Assembly (NCBI GenBank): GCA_034687125.1
Contig: JAQGBZ010000296.1
Coordinates: forward strand, 1-64,000
Source of the DNA: Neelides folsomi
Taxonomy: Eukaryota > Arthropoda > Collembola > Neelipleona > Neelidae
Direction of reading: 5' to 3'
Length of the DNA: 64,000 bases
In this document: positions 13,484 through 26,300 of the stretch, piece by piece
Numbering within the stretch: position 1 is the stretch's first letter
Layout of the letters: each line of letters opens with the position of its first letter
Made by a program: the position numbers and the translations under genes
The notes under the pieces: generated by a model
Told to the model about the DNA's origin: nothing
The model's database searches: none
The model's input: the letters and a program-made list of their open reading frames with translations, nothing else

Positions 13484-13723
13484 CTCCCGAAACCAACCTA
13501 GCCTTGCACTTCGGGACTTTAGATATCAAGATTTGAATGTCTCATATTGCCTCAAGCAATATGAACGTATGTTATTTACATGACATCGAAATTATCTTTT
13601 ACTCCGTTCAGAAAAAAATTATAGAGAAAATGTTCAAAACGGTATAAAGGGCAATTTGAGAAATTCAAATATTGATATGACGCTAAAGTCCCGAAGTGCA
13701 CGGCTAGGTTGATTTTGGGAGTA
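13482..13723. mobile_element. Foldback MITE B, about 41-bp terminal inverted repeats, abutting A
   Basis: The left arm starts TACTCCCGAAACCAACCTAG and runs to CACTTCGGGACTTTAG. The right arm read in reverse starts TACTCCCAAAATCAACCTAG and ends in the same CACTTCGGGACTTTAG. The arms are unrelated in sequence to element A. The core of about 160 bp has no reading frame. The element begins on the TA that ends element A. Confidence 0.8.
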
Positions 13724-14115
13724 CCTATATAGCTAATGAAAAACTAACATTTATTAATGTTAACCTAAATATTCTTGAATTAGCTGAACATGAACATGGG
13801 TTCAGTAATTAGGTTATGGAATAATTTGCAGACCTTATCTACTTATCTTAAGCAATCGTTATTGATTTTTCTTTCTTATATTATAAAAAATTTTAAACGA
13901 ATGTATGTATTATTAATTTATGAGTTGACTTTTTCAGTATACACACACCTCTATGTATTCTAGTTAATTCAATCCATAACAGTGTTACATATTTATAATG
14001 TACATATTTTTTATTTTTAATTGTTTGACAATGGATATTATACAAAATTCCTATTTAATTTTCTTAACGCGCACAAATATTGATATTTGTGGTATTTATT
14101 ATGGTATTGTTTATC

Positions 14116-14675
14116 TACAAGGAGGGCCATAAGTATCTTTCTTTTTTTTAATTGGCGACCATTTTAATGTGACTAAAGATAAAAATCTTTAAACATCGGC
14201 GATTTATGCTAAATGTATCCATCTACTATGAAGCAAACTAAAAACTGATACTTCTCTTTGAGAAAGCGCGAACTTTGGAACGCAATGGATAAGGCTGGGC
14301 TCGACGAGGCGCTTTTCAATGGCCTCGACGCTTTCCAGATCCCACTCCCTTGGACTTCTTTTTATGGGGTTTTGTCAAAAGCAAGGTTTACGCCAAGATT
14401 CCATCAACACTTGCTGAAATCAGGCTGGAATAGTCGAAGCGTTTGCAGAAGTTCAGGTTGCTACGTGCAAGCGTGGATGTGAAGCTGTCGTTTGTTTGCG
14501 TTTGCAACGCTACCTCGAAGCTGATGGAGCTCAAGTGACAAAATAATGTTACTGAATATATTATATAATATATAAGCATTACCATTGCCAAATGTTAGAA
14601 AAATTAAAATTGGTTAAATATTAAAAGAGATACGAGCTGATAAAAAAAAGAAAGATATTTATGGCCCTCCCTGTA
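14116..14675 (+). mobile_element. Decayed mariner/IS630-like element, parent type of the short foldbacks
   Basis: The 560-bp element is bounded by TA and by arms CAAGGAGGGCCATAAGTATC / CAGGGAGGGCCATAAATATC in opposite orientation, the same ends as the short foldbacks at 542, 16181 and 63267. Its middle still encodes a piece of transposase (see the pseudogene entry), so it is an internally deleted, mutated copy of a Tc1/mariner-type element. It cannot encode an active enzyme. Confidence 0.85.
14293..14436 (+). pseudogene. Transposase C-terminal remnant (mariner/IS630 type)
   Basis: In one frame the sequence reads FQWPRRFPDPTPLDFF, then LWGFVKSKVYAKIPSTLAEI, and stops at a TAG. The (S)PDLTPLDFFLWG..KxKVY pattern is the hallmark of the segment around the last catalytic acidic residue in mariner/IS630-type transposases. 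An in-frame TAA lies just upstream, the N-terminal DNA-binding and first catalytic regions are absent, and the C-terminal remainder continues in another frame. It is dead. Confidence 0.8.
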
Positions 14676-15116
14676 CTTTAAGCATTAACGAATAATGAAT
14701 CAAAAGGATTCGGTAATCTTGGGTTCGGTTCTAAAGCTCTAATTAAGAAGTTACATATATAAATTACATATATAGTATTATTTAGTTGTAATAATACTGT
14801 ATATGCAATATTAGTCCATGTAAATATAGCTCTAAAATTTTCAACCATGAATTTATTTAAACAAAAAGTAAATACGAATCAAACACGAGCACTTGCAAAT
14901 TTATCAATGTTTTTATTTTCGGTTTCTTTGTACTAGACCTAATATTGGAATATTTTGTATGCAGAACTCTCATTTGACTTACTTTTATAGATAAAATTAC
15001 CATTTGCTAATTCGTCGTTAATATAAACTCTCGAGTTTTCCTCTTATCTTTCCGTTTAGATCTCGAGTAAGGCATAAAATTAGGAATTATTCTTGATCTT
15101 GAAATGAAAACCTTAC

Positions 15117-15346
15117 CGCATTAAGTCGGTGTAGGCCATGGGCAAACCAACAACAACGACGTTATCTCCACCATGTACTTGCATTAAAAATGGCTCATAT
15201 CTCCTTAACTTAGTCACATGTTGGTGTTCTGTCACTCTTGGATCTTTAAAGGAAAAAACCCACATACACCAACTCTTCATCTTTCGCACATTGGCGAGGA
15301 AAAAGGAATTCTTATGTTCTTTTCCTCTCAACCAAATCCACTTTAC
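15117..15346 (-). CDS. Unassigned candidate exon
   Basis: On the minus strand a frame is open from about 15346 and ends at a good donor (ATGCG|GTAAGG) at 15116-15115. It contains Met at 15280 followed by KSWCMWVFSF and later RRYEPFLMQVHG and NVVVVGLPMAYTDLMR. The composition looks more protein-like than the surrounding DNA. I do not recognise the family and found no clear partner exon downstream. It could be an exon of a gene with long introns, an alternative first exon, or a chance frame. Confidence 0.25.
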
Positions 15347-15434
15347 TGCCAGACATCATTTGATTTCATTTGATATTGTAACCACTCTTGGAATCTCTTC
15401 AGAGCTCCTCAATGCTTCATGCATTCATGCATAG

Positions 15435-18400
15435 ACCAATTTTTAAATCTCTCCAGATTTTCATTGAGAAGAGAAAAGAAAAAATTTTGATACCTTGTAT
15501 ACCAATATGATATATCAAAATATCAAAAGTGTACCAATATAATACACTGATACATATACAGTATAGATAGATATTATGAAGAATGAATATAAAGGTATAT
15601 TAAGGAAAGAGACTAAATGTGTATAAAGTGAACACTAGATGAATCTTAAGGTCGAATTCTTGATCAAACTCCAACTGTTCATTGTGAGAGACGAACAGCC
15701 AAAATATCTAAATCTAGAGTACATACATAGATGAGTCTTCTTTCCTACAATGTCTCATTGAGATTCAATATCAAAAGATAGCCCAGAGATAAAGAGGAGA
15801 GTCAAAGGGAATGTCTTTGGGTGTGCAAAAGAAGTGCAATTTCCTTGAGAATCCTTTCTTCATCCTTTCATATATAGCCATTCTTTTCGAGGTTCTTTTC
15901 GCATATTATGACAGAAATTGGTCATAAAATCGTTAAAGGAAGTTCATATTCTCCTCCTACGTCATTTCCTCCCATACTTTTGATGAGACAATGTAAAATA
16001 CAAAGACATGTGTTTCCTTCCCATAGAAGAAGATTCCAAATCAAGATAAATTCATTCAATATTATTCAAAAAGATGAGAGTCAAATCCATAAAAGCCTTG
16101 ATGACATCATGAGAAATAAATAATTTTTCTGCATATGATTCATATCCGGATGTACATACCTGTATAAGTATATATGAGTATACAGGGTGGTCCATAAGTA
16201 TCTTTCTTTTTATACGATTTATACTATTAAAAGAAAGATACTTATGGCCCACTCTGTATATCATATATCAGGATATTAAGTTTATGTAGGTGTGTAATAA
16301 AAAAAACACACTGTATATGTAGTGATATATTTATTCAAAAAGCACAACGAGAATTTTTTAAGTATTTTGACTAATATACCATTTCAAGTATGCGTATTGT
16401 ATCAGTAAAGGAGTAATATTTTAAATTAATGTCACATATTAAAATTAACGTACCGGCACATTTAGTGAAGATTATAAAGATAATTGCTTACATTGATAGT
16501 TGATAAGAACTTTTTTTAACTAATTTATAATTTATATACATGGTAAAAAGAAATGGTCAATAAGGAGTTTAAGTGTCATTGACCATTTATGGTATACATT
16601 CAAATGATTCTCATCATCCTTGTGTTGTTTTTAGAACCATTAAAAGTGAGAGAGTTAAATTGGTAAAACGCATTTTCTCGCGCAGGAGAACACAACCTTA
16701 TTTGTATGAAAACAGTAGAAAAGCTTTCATATTTGACTTGTAAGTACAATACATATTACTTATATACCTTCTTTACTTATATAGAGTACGTATAAACAAA
16801 TAAAGACTCATATTACATAAACATCATGAGCGGCGAGTATTTTGCTATCTAATGATATTTAAATGGAGTAGTAAACGTTAATAAAAAATATTTGATTATG
16901 TAAATTGGCATTTGGCATGTAAATCATTCCATACAGTAATTGTATGAAGCGTGAAGAAGATACGTAGATAAATTACTTACTAAAAGAAACAATCCACAAT
17001 TGTCACAACAAAATAAGGAACCATAAGCAAAAATTCTTAGTATACATACTTGTATTTAGTTGTATTGATGAATGTGACACACTATTTAGAATTTCTAAGT
17101 AAGTAATGAAAATATACCCTGTATTTGTTAAATGTACATTTTTACATCATTGTTTAGAAATATTTATGTTAACATTAATTTCCATTTAATATTATAATTA
17201 ATCTTTACTGTACATCTTGTACATGATTCATACACAACTTACATTAAATGTAAGTATTCTTAAAGTTAGTCAAAAATTAAAATATCGAGAGAAAAGTTTA
17301 ATCAAGATTGCATAATTAAATAAATTAATTTACTTTAAACATGAAAACTTTAAGATTCAATTAAATTATAAGCTAAATACATAGTTAACAATTATAATAA
17401 AAAACAAATAAATTCAAAGCATAGGAGTTTAATTACCCCTAATTATAAAAATTGCATAATATGATTGCATTTACTTAATTCTGTGAGTAGTATTAAAGAT
17501 CTACATTCTTTTTGGTTTAAAATTGGTTTAAAATTGAAAGTTTTGTTTTACATTGTTTATCTTACTAAAATACTAATTGTAATTGTAAGATTAAGTTTCC
17601 GGAAATATGTAAATCATATTAACAATAAGGAGCTCGATCGGATTACTTTAGGAAATTGAGACTGACTGATCGTGAGAGATTTCTACATACTAATTAGCAA
17701 GTACAAAAGAGAAAAAAAAAATGATATTTTGCATATTATTAAACTCTATATACAAATACATATTGATGTTATATTAGATAGGTCTTATTCACTAACGAGA
17801 GAGCCAAATTATAACTCGTGCTAACTTTCCTTTAAAATTAGCTAAATGCTTAATTTGTAACAACACATTTAAAAAGTGAATCACGATTATTCTAAATGAG
17901 GCCTAAGGGGTTGACTCATAAGTTAACAAAGTGTGAGATAATTAAGCATAACAATGGTTCCTGGCATTTATTTAATTCCCATCATTTGATCACACGACCA
18001 TTATTCACATTTTTATTTGCTCAGTTGCCTCACAGACTCTCATACAATCGAAAAATGATTATTCGTGTATGAATGAATATTAATTAAGTTATTTCTCTTT
18101 GTTTACCTATGAATCACTATTTAGATGTACGTAAATCTAATGCAAATCCGACTAGCCATTTGAGGATTTCGAGGAGCATTGTATTCACACGAGGGAAATT
18201 AATTGGGAAATTGTTAATTGTAGAGAAAGACTTTATGGCCCTTAATTAATATAAATTATTTATATGTATTTAGTTTAGTATTTAGTCATATGTTTTCGTC
18301 TAGGATTATTAAATTGTAATTGTAAGAAATATAAATTAATTGGTCAGTTCATGTTCTACATACCAGGAATTGCAATGTCATGATTTAAAATGGGGTGAAC

Positions 18401-18468
18401 ACAACGTAGTATTATGTACATACAAATAGTTATATTTATGTATTATGTACAATTAAAATTGAATGAAT
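15435..18468. other. Intergenic, AT-rich, one foldback element
   Basis: No gene recognised. It contains the short foldback at 16181-16258. The remainder is A+T-rich with short chance frames. Confidence 0.55.
16181..16258. mobile_element. Short foldback MITE, mariner-type ends (copy 3)
   Basis: The arms read CAGGGTGGTCCATAAGTATC on the left and, in reverse complement, CAGAGTGGGCCATAAGTATC on the right. Both continue into TTTCTTTT and are separated by about 15 bases. TA lies at both ends. Confidence 0.85.
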
Positions 18469-21400
18469 TTAAACGTGGGTTAGATTCTTTCCAGGAGGAT
18501 GATAAGCTGTTGTGTATTTGGCAGTTCCTTTTTTCCTCCGGCAAAATTTATTAAGAAAGCGCTGCCACGACTCGACCGTTTTTCCTGACCAGATCCAAAC
18601 CCCTGACGTGATCCCAACCGCAAGTGACATGAAGTACCTTGAAATTATAATTGACATTTGATTTATAAGCATCATAAAGGAAACTTTAATTAAAATTAAT
18701 TAAATACAGTAATTATATAATCTGTAATTGTAGTACTTGAGCATAAGGACAGAGTAAAGGGGCTTCGCTACGGCCTTTTTGCAAGAGCATGTAATTCCAG
18801 TTAGCCACATTTGCTTTGCGGATATTTCATAAAAGTAGGCCGCGATGACTGCAGATGCAGGGAGAGTATACAGGACAGAAAAAACTCCAATTCTGGAAAA
18901 ATGAAATTTAATTGGAATTTAATTAGAATTGATCATGTTCGTCTTTATCAAACTGCATGGAATTCGACTTTGCATAGATAAATCGAAAAGAGATAAAAAA
19001 CCTTTGGAAAAATTGTATTACAAAACAAATGATCTCACCGAATCATGAGCTTTTCAAGCTTTTCAGTCTTCGACCTGCCTGCTTGCCTTGCTATCACCTG
19101 AAATTCAATTCAAATTTTTCCTCAAGTTGTAAATAGTCAATGGGAATAATCCTCATGGGATATTCTCCCATGTGAAATAAATTGTATCGTAAGATCACCA
19201 ACTCATATAACTCCATATAACTCCCCGTACATAAAATATCAAATTCCACTTTACTTATCTAATAAAAAAAGGGGGAAACACGTGCTGAAATAAGTACCAC
19301 AACAGTACATATACAAATACATAGGATACACAGGTAGCTATACATAATATAAAAGTATATAAGTACATATGTATCAGTATGTTTGTGTACATATGTATGT
19401 ATGGAAAAGGCATCCAAATTATATACATAAGAGTAAAGGGATCAAACTCAAGATTGACGAAATGGATATAAAAGGAAATAAAGAGTTAATTGGTTCTTCC
19501 CCTCCGACTCCTCCTCACCTGACGTATACGAACGAGAGCAATAAATCCCGCAAGGAGGAACGAAGTTCCAAGAACGAGAAGAATCCCAAGAGGACCAACG
19601 ATGTACACCGACAGCCGTATTGGATCCTATAACACATCCCACATAATATTTCACCGTCCACCATCCATTGAAGGAAGGAATAAGAAGGAAAGAGGGGGAG
19701 TTGAATGGGCCAATTTCCTTACTTGATTCCCAATAAGACAAATCCCAGAAATGGCATCTCCGTCCACTGCCCCATCCGTGATAGCTATGAGAGTTCCAAG
19801 AGCCGGAAGAACCTGTAATGTTCACAAATTACCAATTAGTTCTTCCATTCTTTATACAATTCTTTTCCCAATTCCTTTCTTAATTCTTCTCTTAATTCTT
19901 CTCCCAATTCTCTATTTTGCTTTCTTAGATTTCTTTGCTTTCTTACCCAGGCGGCTATGTGGAAGAGATGGGCGTGGGCGGCGATGGCTTCAGATCCCCA
20001 TTTGAGTCCAGCAGCCAAATACCAAGTGAGGGAAAGTATCACCCACCTACAAACACACAATCACACAATCACGCGTTGGAATAATATATGAGAACACGGA
20101 GGAAGAATTCACAAACGTCTTAGAAGGTCTTGGAAGGTCTTGGAACACATTTATCTACTTTTACTCTTTTGAGACATTTTGAGGGAAATCCAACTTTTCG
20201 CCAACATGAAAGTTTGAACAAGGAAAGTTTTTGTTTCTCTTTCACGAAAAACTTTTTCTATCCGAATCCGGAGAATCCGAACATTGAGAGAGAAAAAACC
20301 GAAATTACGGAACTCATTCCATTGCATGCGATTCATGCGAAGGTTCTGAACTTCCGAATTTCCCATGGTCTTGTCAATAAATAGAATTTAGTCTTAATGG
20401 GCTAAAGGGCTAAACTATTTATGAGTACTCGTATTTAGTAAATTAGTAATTTGTGTGTAGAACTGAGGATAAAACAGGGAACGATGTGCTTGACAGTGGG
20501 AGAATGATCCTGAAGGGAGAAGTTTAAATTTGTGTAGTAATTAAAGATGATTAGCATACCAAATGGATGAAGCCATTCCGAAGTAGTAGATGAGAAGGAA
20601 GACGAGAGTGCAATAGGCGGACGTGGACCCGGTTTCAATTCCATATCTGACAATGTCTCCCTTGCAGGCGATTTCCTCGTGTCCTCTCCATATCCTAATG
20701 AGATATCCCACCGAAACCATCCAGTAGCAGGCGGATAAATAAACAATAGGCCTCTCGGGGTACTTGAACCTACAAAGAGGTAAAGAAGTTCTGTTTAATT
20801 ATTCAATTCAACATTTCAAATGGGAAAAGTAGAGTGTAATTGAATTGCCTGCTCGGGTCGATGAGAAATGTGAGGAGAGTGACGAAAGTCGTGAAACAAC
20901 AAAGTCCGGACCATAATGTCAACCACCATGTTGAAAACTATAAAAACAATTTAAATCGATTTATTTACAATTTTAAAATCGTTTACAATTTTAAAACCAA
21001 ATTACAATTTTAAGTATTTAATTTTGGAATTTTTGGAATAATCAATTTTAAAATTTAAATATTTAAATATTTATAAGAATTGAACTAATTGAATAACAAG
21101 ATTAAAGTTTGTTTAAGTGTCTGAATGGTAAATTAATTTGAAAAGGAATTCAAAGAAGTGGAAAATAAATACGTATTTAGGTTTAGTTAGATTTCATTAA
21201 ATAAAGAATTCCTTACTCTTTTCTCTTCTTCCGACCCGTAACCTCCATGGCATGGGAGAGCGCAATTAGCAACACCGCCCGCTTCAATTGGATTCTCCGA
21301 ACGATTGTAGTACACATTCCCTTCTTTTAATTTGTAGAGAGGAGAATTACACTCACAGATGCACTTTTCCGGCCCTTTGATCGGAGGAGGCACGGGATTG

Positions 21401-23096
21401 TATTTTGGAATTTGCGGAAGAATCGGTCCCGACGGCGGAGCTTCGCCGTTCTTTTCGTCCATACATAAACTAATCCCATGTTTGGGAAATCGACTACACT
21501 CCATTCGTTCAGGCCAATTGAACCCATATTGAACCCTGGGAAAACAAGACAAAAAATTAATGTTGAATAATGAAAATTAATGTCTTATTTTTAATTCAAA
21601 AATTCAAAAAAAATTAACTGAAATTAATTCTTGTGAGTAAACTGAGCTTTAATAGAGAAATGTGTTGAAGTTTAAAGATTTGTATTAATTAGTGGTTTGT
21701 TGGTCTTTTCATTTAAATTAAGAATAATTTGGTTTGTTTTCAAAAGTTTCATGACCATGATCAAGATATTATAACGAAGTAAACGAAGGTCTGGGAAATT
21801 TATTTATTAACGCAAAGAAAGTTTGAGCTTCGCATGTTCACGCAACACACGAGGAATTAATCTTCCATAAGGATCAGAGGAAAGAAAGCGAACATGCAAT
21901 TCCCTCACTCAAATCTCATTTGTCAAAGTAGGAAATTGAAAAAGAGTCAAAATGTCAATCAGGTCCGATTCCATACATCGCCAATGTTTTCCACCCCAAA
22001 TCACAATGTCGGAGATTCGTGCGAGAACCAAAGGTGAATTAAAGGGGGAAAGAGAAAGCCGCTTTGAAAATGAAGTTTTATGACTCTATAATTACAGGTA
22101 CATTAATAACGTTATACATACATTCCCTCAAATGCTCTTTTATCCACTAAATAAATAAAAGGTATCTACGGTCATAAATCTTGATGTGGCAAATAGCCCG
22201 AGTTGAAAATGTACATAAAACATCAACTTATTACGCTATTACGCTATTACTTAACTGTATAAGGTAATTATGTTATTATTGGTTTAAAATTATGAAGGAA
22301 CTGAAGGTGAATTTTGATAAAAGTATTTTCACTTACATGACTGGTTCACAACCATGGCGGGCTCTTTCGCAGACCGATCGACAAGGCGGGACAGTTTCAC
22401 CATAATCCTCCATGCAAATAGGAACATACAAAGAACAAATGAATAAACGGAGGTCGGGTGAACATTTGATTTCGACTAGTGGCCAATATTGATGAACTTC
22501 CATTCCAGCTTCCTCCTAAATTAAAATAATTAATATTACATTAAGCTCATTAAACTAAATAATAAATTACCGTTAAAAAATATTAAAATTGATCAATATT
22601 AACATTTGTGATGTTTATAAAAATTCGTCGAGATTTTTAAAATCGTCGAGTTTATTTTTGTGGAAACCGTTTAAAATCGTGGGTTTTTAAAAAAAAATGT
22701 CAAATTCTCGAGTATTTATGAAATTTAGAAAAGATGAAGAATTTGTAATAAATGTAATTATGTAATTAAGGATGGAATTTTTTTATTATTTTAATTTTGT
22801 TGTTATTTACCTGAGCCTCATGGTTGAACTGATTTGGCATTTCAGTGAGATTGTAACCAATTCCCTGTAGAATCAAATTCAAATCATGACATTAAATTCT
22901 CCGTGTCATAAACTCTTGTAAACTCATCGGGTTTGTGAGTGAGTTGTGAGAGACTTATCGATTGTAAGAGATGACTCACCTTGCACATCGGAATAGTAAT
23001 CTCTTGACATCTCGGTTGCTTCGCCGGGTCTTTCAGACTGCTCCTCCCTTCCCGAACGAGAAGGGAAAGGAGGAGAAGGAGCGAAGAAGACAACAT
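18469..23096 (-). CDS. Frizzled Wnt receptor, Fz5/8 class
   Basis: This is a seven-pass Wnt receptor of the plasma membrane. Exons: 23096-22980, 22864-22811, 22515-22337, 21535-21217, 20937-20849, 20769-20560, 20046-19947, 19812-19723, 19626-19519, 19097-19039, 18892-18737, 18637-18469, giving 549 residues. The first ATG (23096) opens a signal peptide [13 protein letters not shown]. The cysteine-rich domain follows with [35 protein letters not shown] and [14 protein letters not shown]; this wording fits Fz5/8 (the Drosophila Fz2 class) better than Fz1/2/7. Membrane helices run through the later exons, with [20 protein letters not shown] and [19 protein letters not shown]. The Dishevelled-binding motif KTVESW is at about 513-518. 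The protein ends LTHV, a class I PDZ-type terminus. The intron after 20849 starts with GC instead of GT. The exon 11 donor (AA|GTACTA) is weak but gives the expected MLK-YFMSL junction. Confidence 0.95.
19723..20150. repeat. Pyrimidine-rich and 10-bp short repeats in a Frizzled intron and nearby
   Basis: Near 19855-19915 imperfect copies of an aattcttct unit are repeated in the intron between Frizzled exons 7 and 8. At 20119-20147 the unit tcttggaagg (first copy tcttagaagg) is repeated. These are simple low-complexity runs with no clear function. Confidence 0.45.
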
Positions 23097-23339
23097 TCTC
23101 ACTCTCACCCTAATGCTCCCTTCATGACTCCTCGGTCGAGCCTCATGTCTCTAATTACTTCTCCCCTACCACACTCAAAATGTATCTCTCTGATATTTAC
23201 GAGAGCAATTAAAACCTTGTTGACACTCTTGTTAAGTCTCCTTGATTTTCTTAGAACTTGATGAATCTTATTTGATTTTCCCTTCACTTCTTTGGAATTT
23301 CGTCTGAGCAAAGAAACTGCTCTTTTCTTTCCTCTTTTT

Positions 23340-26300
23340 TCAACCTAAAAAGTAAATAATAAAAATGTTTATAAATACAAATTTTAATCTAATTATAAGT
23401 GTATGTTTATTAATGTTAATGTAAGTGTATGTCTATTAATGTTAATGTAAGTGTAATATCTGTATATGATCAAAGTCAAAGTAAATTAAATTATTTTGGA
23501 TTTCTTACAAGGACAAACAGAGCAGCTAATGAAAGTTGTCTTACAATTGGTAGTTAAATTAAATTAAACAAATTGCCTGTTAAGAATGTTCTTAATGTTG
23601 TCAGTTGGACTTGAGAGAGGAATGTCTTTATTAAATAATAAATAATGTGCGTTGGGAGGATTGAGGAGTTAAATGACCATAAAGAGCCATAAGCTACATT
23701 ACAAATGATCATTAAATGTAACTGGGAGTGAAACCTCATTGGGTCAAATTGAAAAATGACTAATGGCATCGATTGGATTTATCGATGAAATGAACTCTCT
23801 GGCTTTATTATTAGGATTAAAATATGATCTCATTTTTTTGAAATAATTACTACTATGTATAATTGAAAAAACAAATGGGAACAAATTGTAGTAATATAAA
23901 ATTGTATGTAATATATCTGTATTAGTAACTACAGTTTAGTCCGAAGGAGAAGAAGAGATTAAAAGGTTAGACTTTGGAGATAATAGTATTTACTATTATT
24001 ATCATAATGTAAGAGGAGAATGGGAGTTTGTCTCCTCGCCACCATCCAACGGCTTACTACACTCATTACCATCAGCTCTCAATTCTCATCATACTCCCAG
24101 AGATAAATTCTCGAATAATGTAATACGACGAATCTGGATGGATTTATATTAACTAACTACAATATATATTTTATATTTACCATATGTATATTATACAGAT
24201 AGTATACATATTAGTATTGGGAACCTTGCCGTTTATTGAGAGCTAGCCATTAAAATGAAAATGGTGGGACATGTAATATTAAGTAAAGTACATGAACTCA
24301 TCTCCCTATTAATCAGAAAGATTAAAACAAGGCAACTATTGGCCATAATATATTTCCTTATCTCTTCTCCAAATGTACAAGAGTTTATCCGTGAATGAGG
24401 GTGAGAACAGCGAAATGTTACTTTGCATCACGTCAAATGAACTCCAAGCTCTGTACTTTATATGAACCGATTACTCTCCATATTTCACATATCTCACCAA
24501 GACTCATTTGGGGAGAGTTTTATCTTATCATAGAAACCTCTCTTCCTTATACGGAAAGTTGGGAATAAATTTATTTAATAAATCCTTCATGTTTTATCGG
24601 GGTGGTTCTACGGTTTGTATTACCAGTTTGGTATTGTGGTGGTGTGTGAGTTTTCTTCACACCGACACGCTTCTACTCAAAATGTTTTCTACTCAAATTA
24701 TTCTTTTCTTTACGCAAAATCCTTATTGAGTGTGTAAATCTTAATAGGATCAGGAGAGGAAGTCGCAGGTCTAATGGATTTCTGATTATAGGCACAAATG
24801 AAAATAAAATCATAATCGACATGAGATTGGATGTACAGGAAACCTTCCTAGGTTTATCTTGCTGATTAGGGAAAGAGTGATTGAACCATTTTTGCCAAAA
24901 TCTTGTAAATGTATTATTGAATTAAATTGATAAAATTGAATTTCTTTCTTTCTTGGTTTCATTTATTCCATGTATTGTATTTTTGTTTTCATAAAGGATT
25001 TCTAAGAAAATTTATGAGTAATTTCATTATTTGCCAGAACTAGCCGTTTAAATTGTAAATTAGCTTATTAGGTGTCTTTTAAATTATTTCTCTATGATTT
25101 TATTTAAATCAGCATTCAAACTTTAATAAATCCAATTAAAAAGACTGAGAATATAGTTTTAATTATTTTTTAATTTATAAATCCCTAAATATTTTCATTG
25201 GCATTATCAAATTATAAATATTAGATCCATAAATTCCTTCAAAGACATAATCAATATATTCCTTTATAATCCTTATCAATGAGTCAATGACAGGTTCGAA
25301 AGCTAAACGTCGTCGTGTATTTAAGTCCATCACGTCAATATCCTAAAACTCAAAACTCTGTAATAACCAACTGACAATAAATGCATGCTAAAATACTCGT
25401 TAGGATAGTACTTTATAAAATAAATGAAACAGAAACCCAATGTATTCTAAGTACCATACTCATGTTCTCGTATTGTCTACTAACATTAAGTACTCGAAGA
25501 ATAAAAATCATACTTATAAATGGTATAAATAAATACCAATGCAAGTTATTGTAATATTTTAAGCCTCGGATTATAAAATAAAAATGTTTCTTTTCCAAAT
25601 GATAAGTAACACATTTAATGCAACTGTAACATAAATAGGTTAACAATAGGTTTATTAATGTTATTGTAAGCCAAACCATGGCTTTGTATTTGCTTAATAC
25701 CAATCTTATCTTTTAACAAGAAATTTGTGTATTACCAGAAATGTACCTCTGTACTTGATGTTTGTCCCAGCCGGAGGAACCAGACAATCTCGCTCTTGTT
25801 CACTCCAATAAATCAAATATTTTTTCCACTTGTGAGAACGCAAGAATCACACCAAATCACATACAATAAATGTCAATGTCCCATCAATGCTGGACAGAGT
25901 GATTGAAAATATTTTTCTCTGGTCAATAAAAGTTGTAATCAGCGGAGTCACATGGAATTTGAAGAATAAAAAAACTCAATTGGTCGGTTTCTTGAATTTA
26001 ATCTTCGTTTAATCCGGGAATTAAAGAGGGAATGAATGAACTTTCACTCTCACCACTTTCACCTTCGTGCGATTATTGATTGCAAAGGTGTAGTGGGATT
26101 TTGTATCTGTTGGGTGAGTTTTGTAGCCGGAGGTTGAGATTGTGACTTCCACGGCCTCCGCTCTTCTCTTTCCAACTGATGAGGGTGGAGGGAGAGAAAA
26201 AGCGATCGATTCCTCCCTTCTGTTTGCTTCCGAGCCTTTCCGAGGGGAGCATGTCCATTTCCCCCTACTTCGGAGGGAGAGAAAATTTTATTTCAACGAG

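Noticed and set aside
19448-19825. 125-codon minus-strand frame in the Frizzled gene
   Set aside because: It crosses Frizzled exons 8 and 9 and their intron in the wrong frame; the Frizzled reading continues correctly in a different one.
22980-23108. GTG at 23108 as Frizzled start
   Set aside because: The first ATG, at 23096, is in the same frame and gives a standard signal peptide; a GTG start is not needed.
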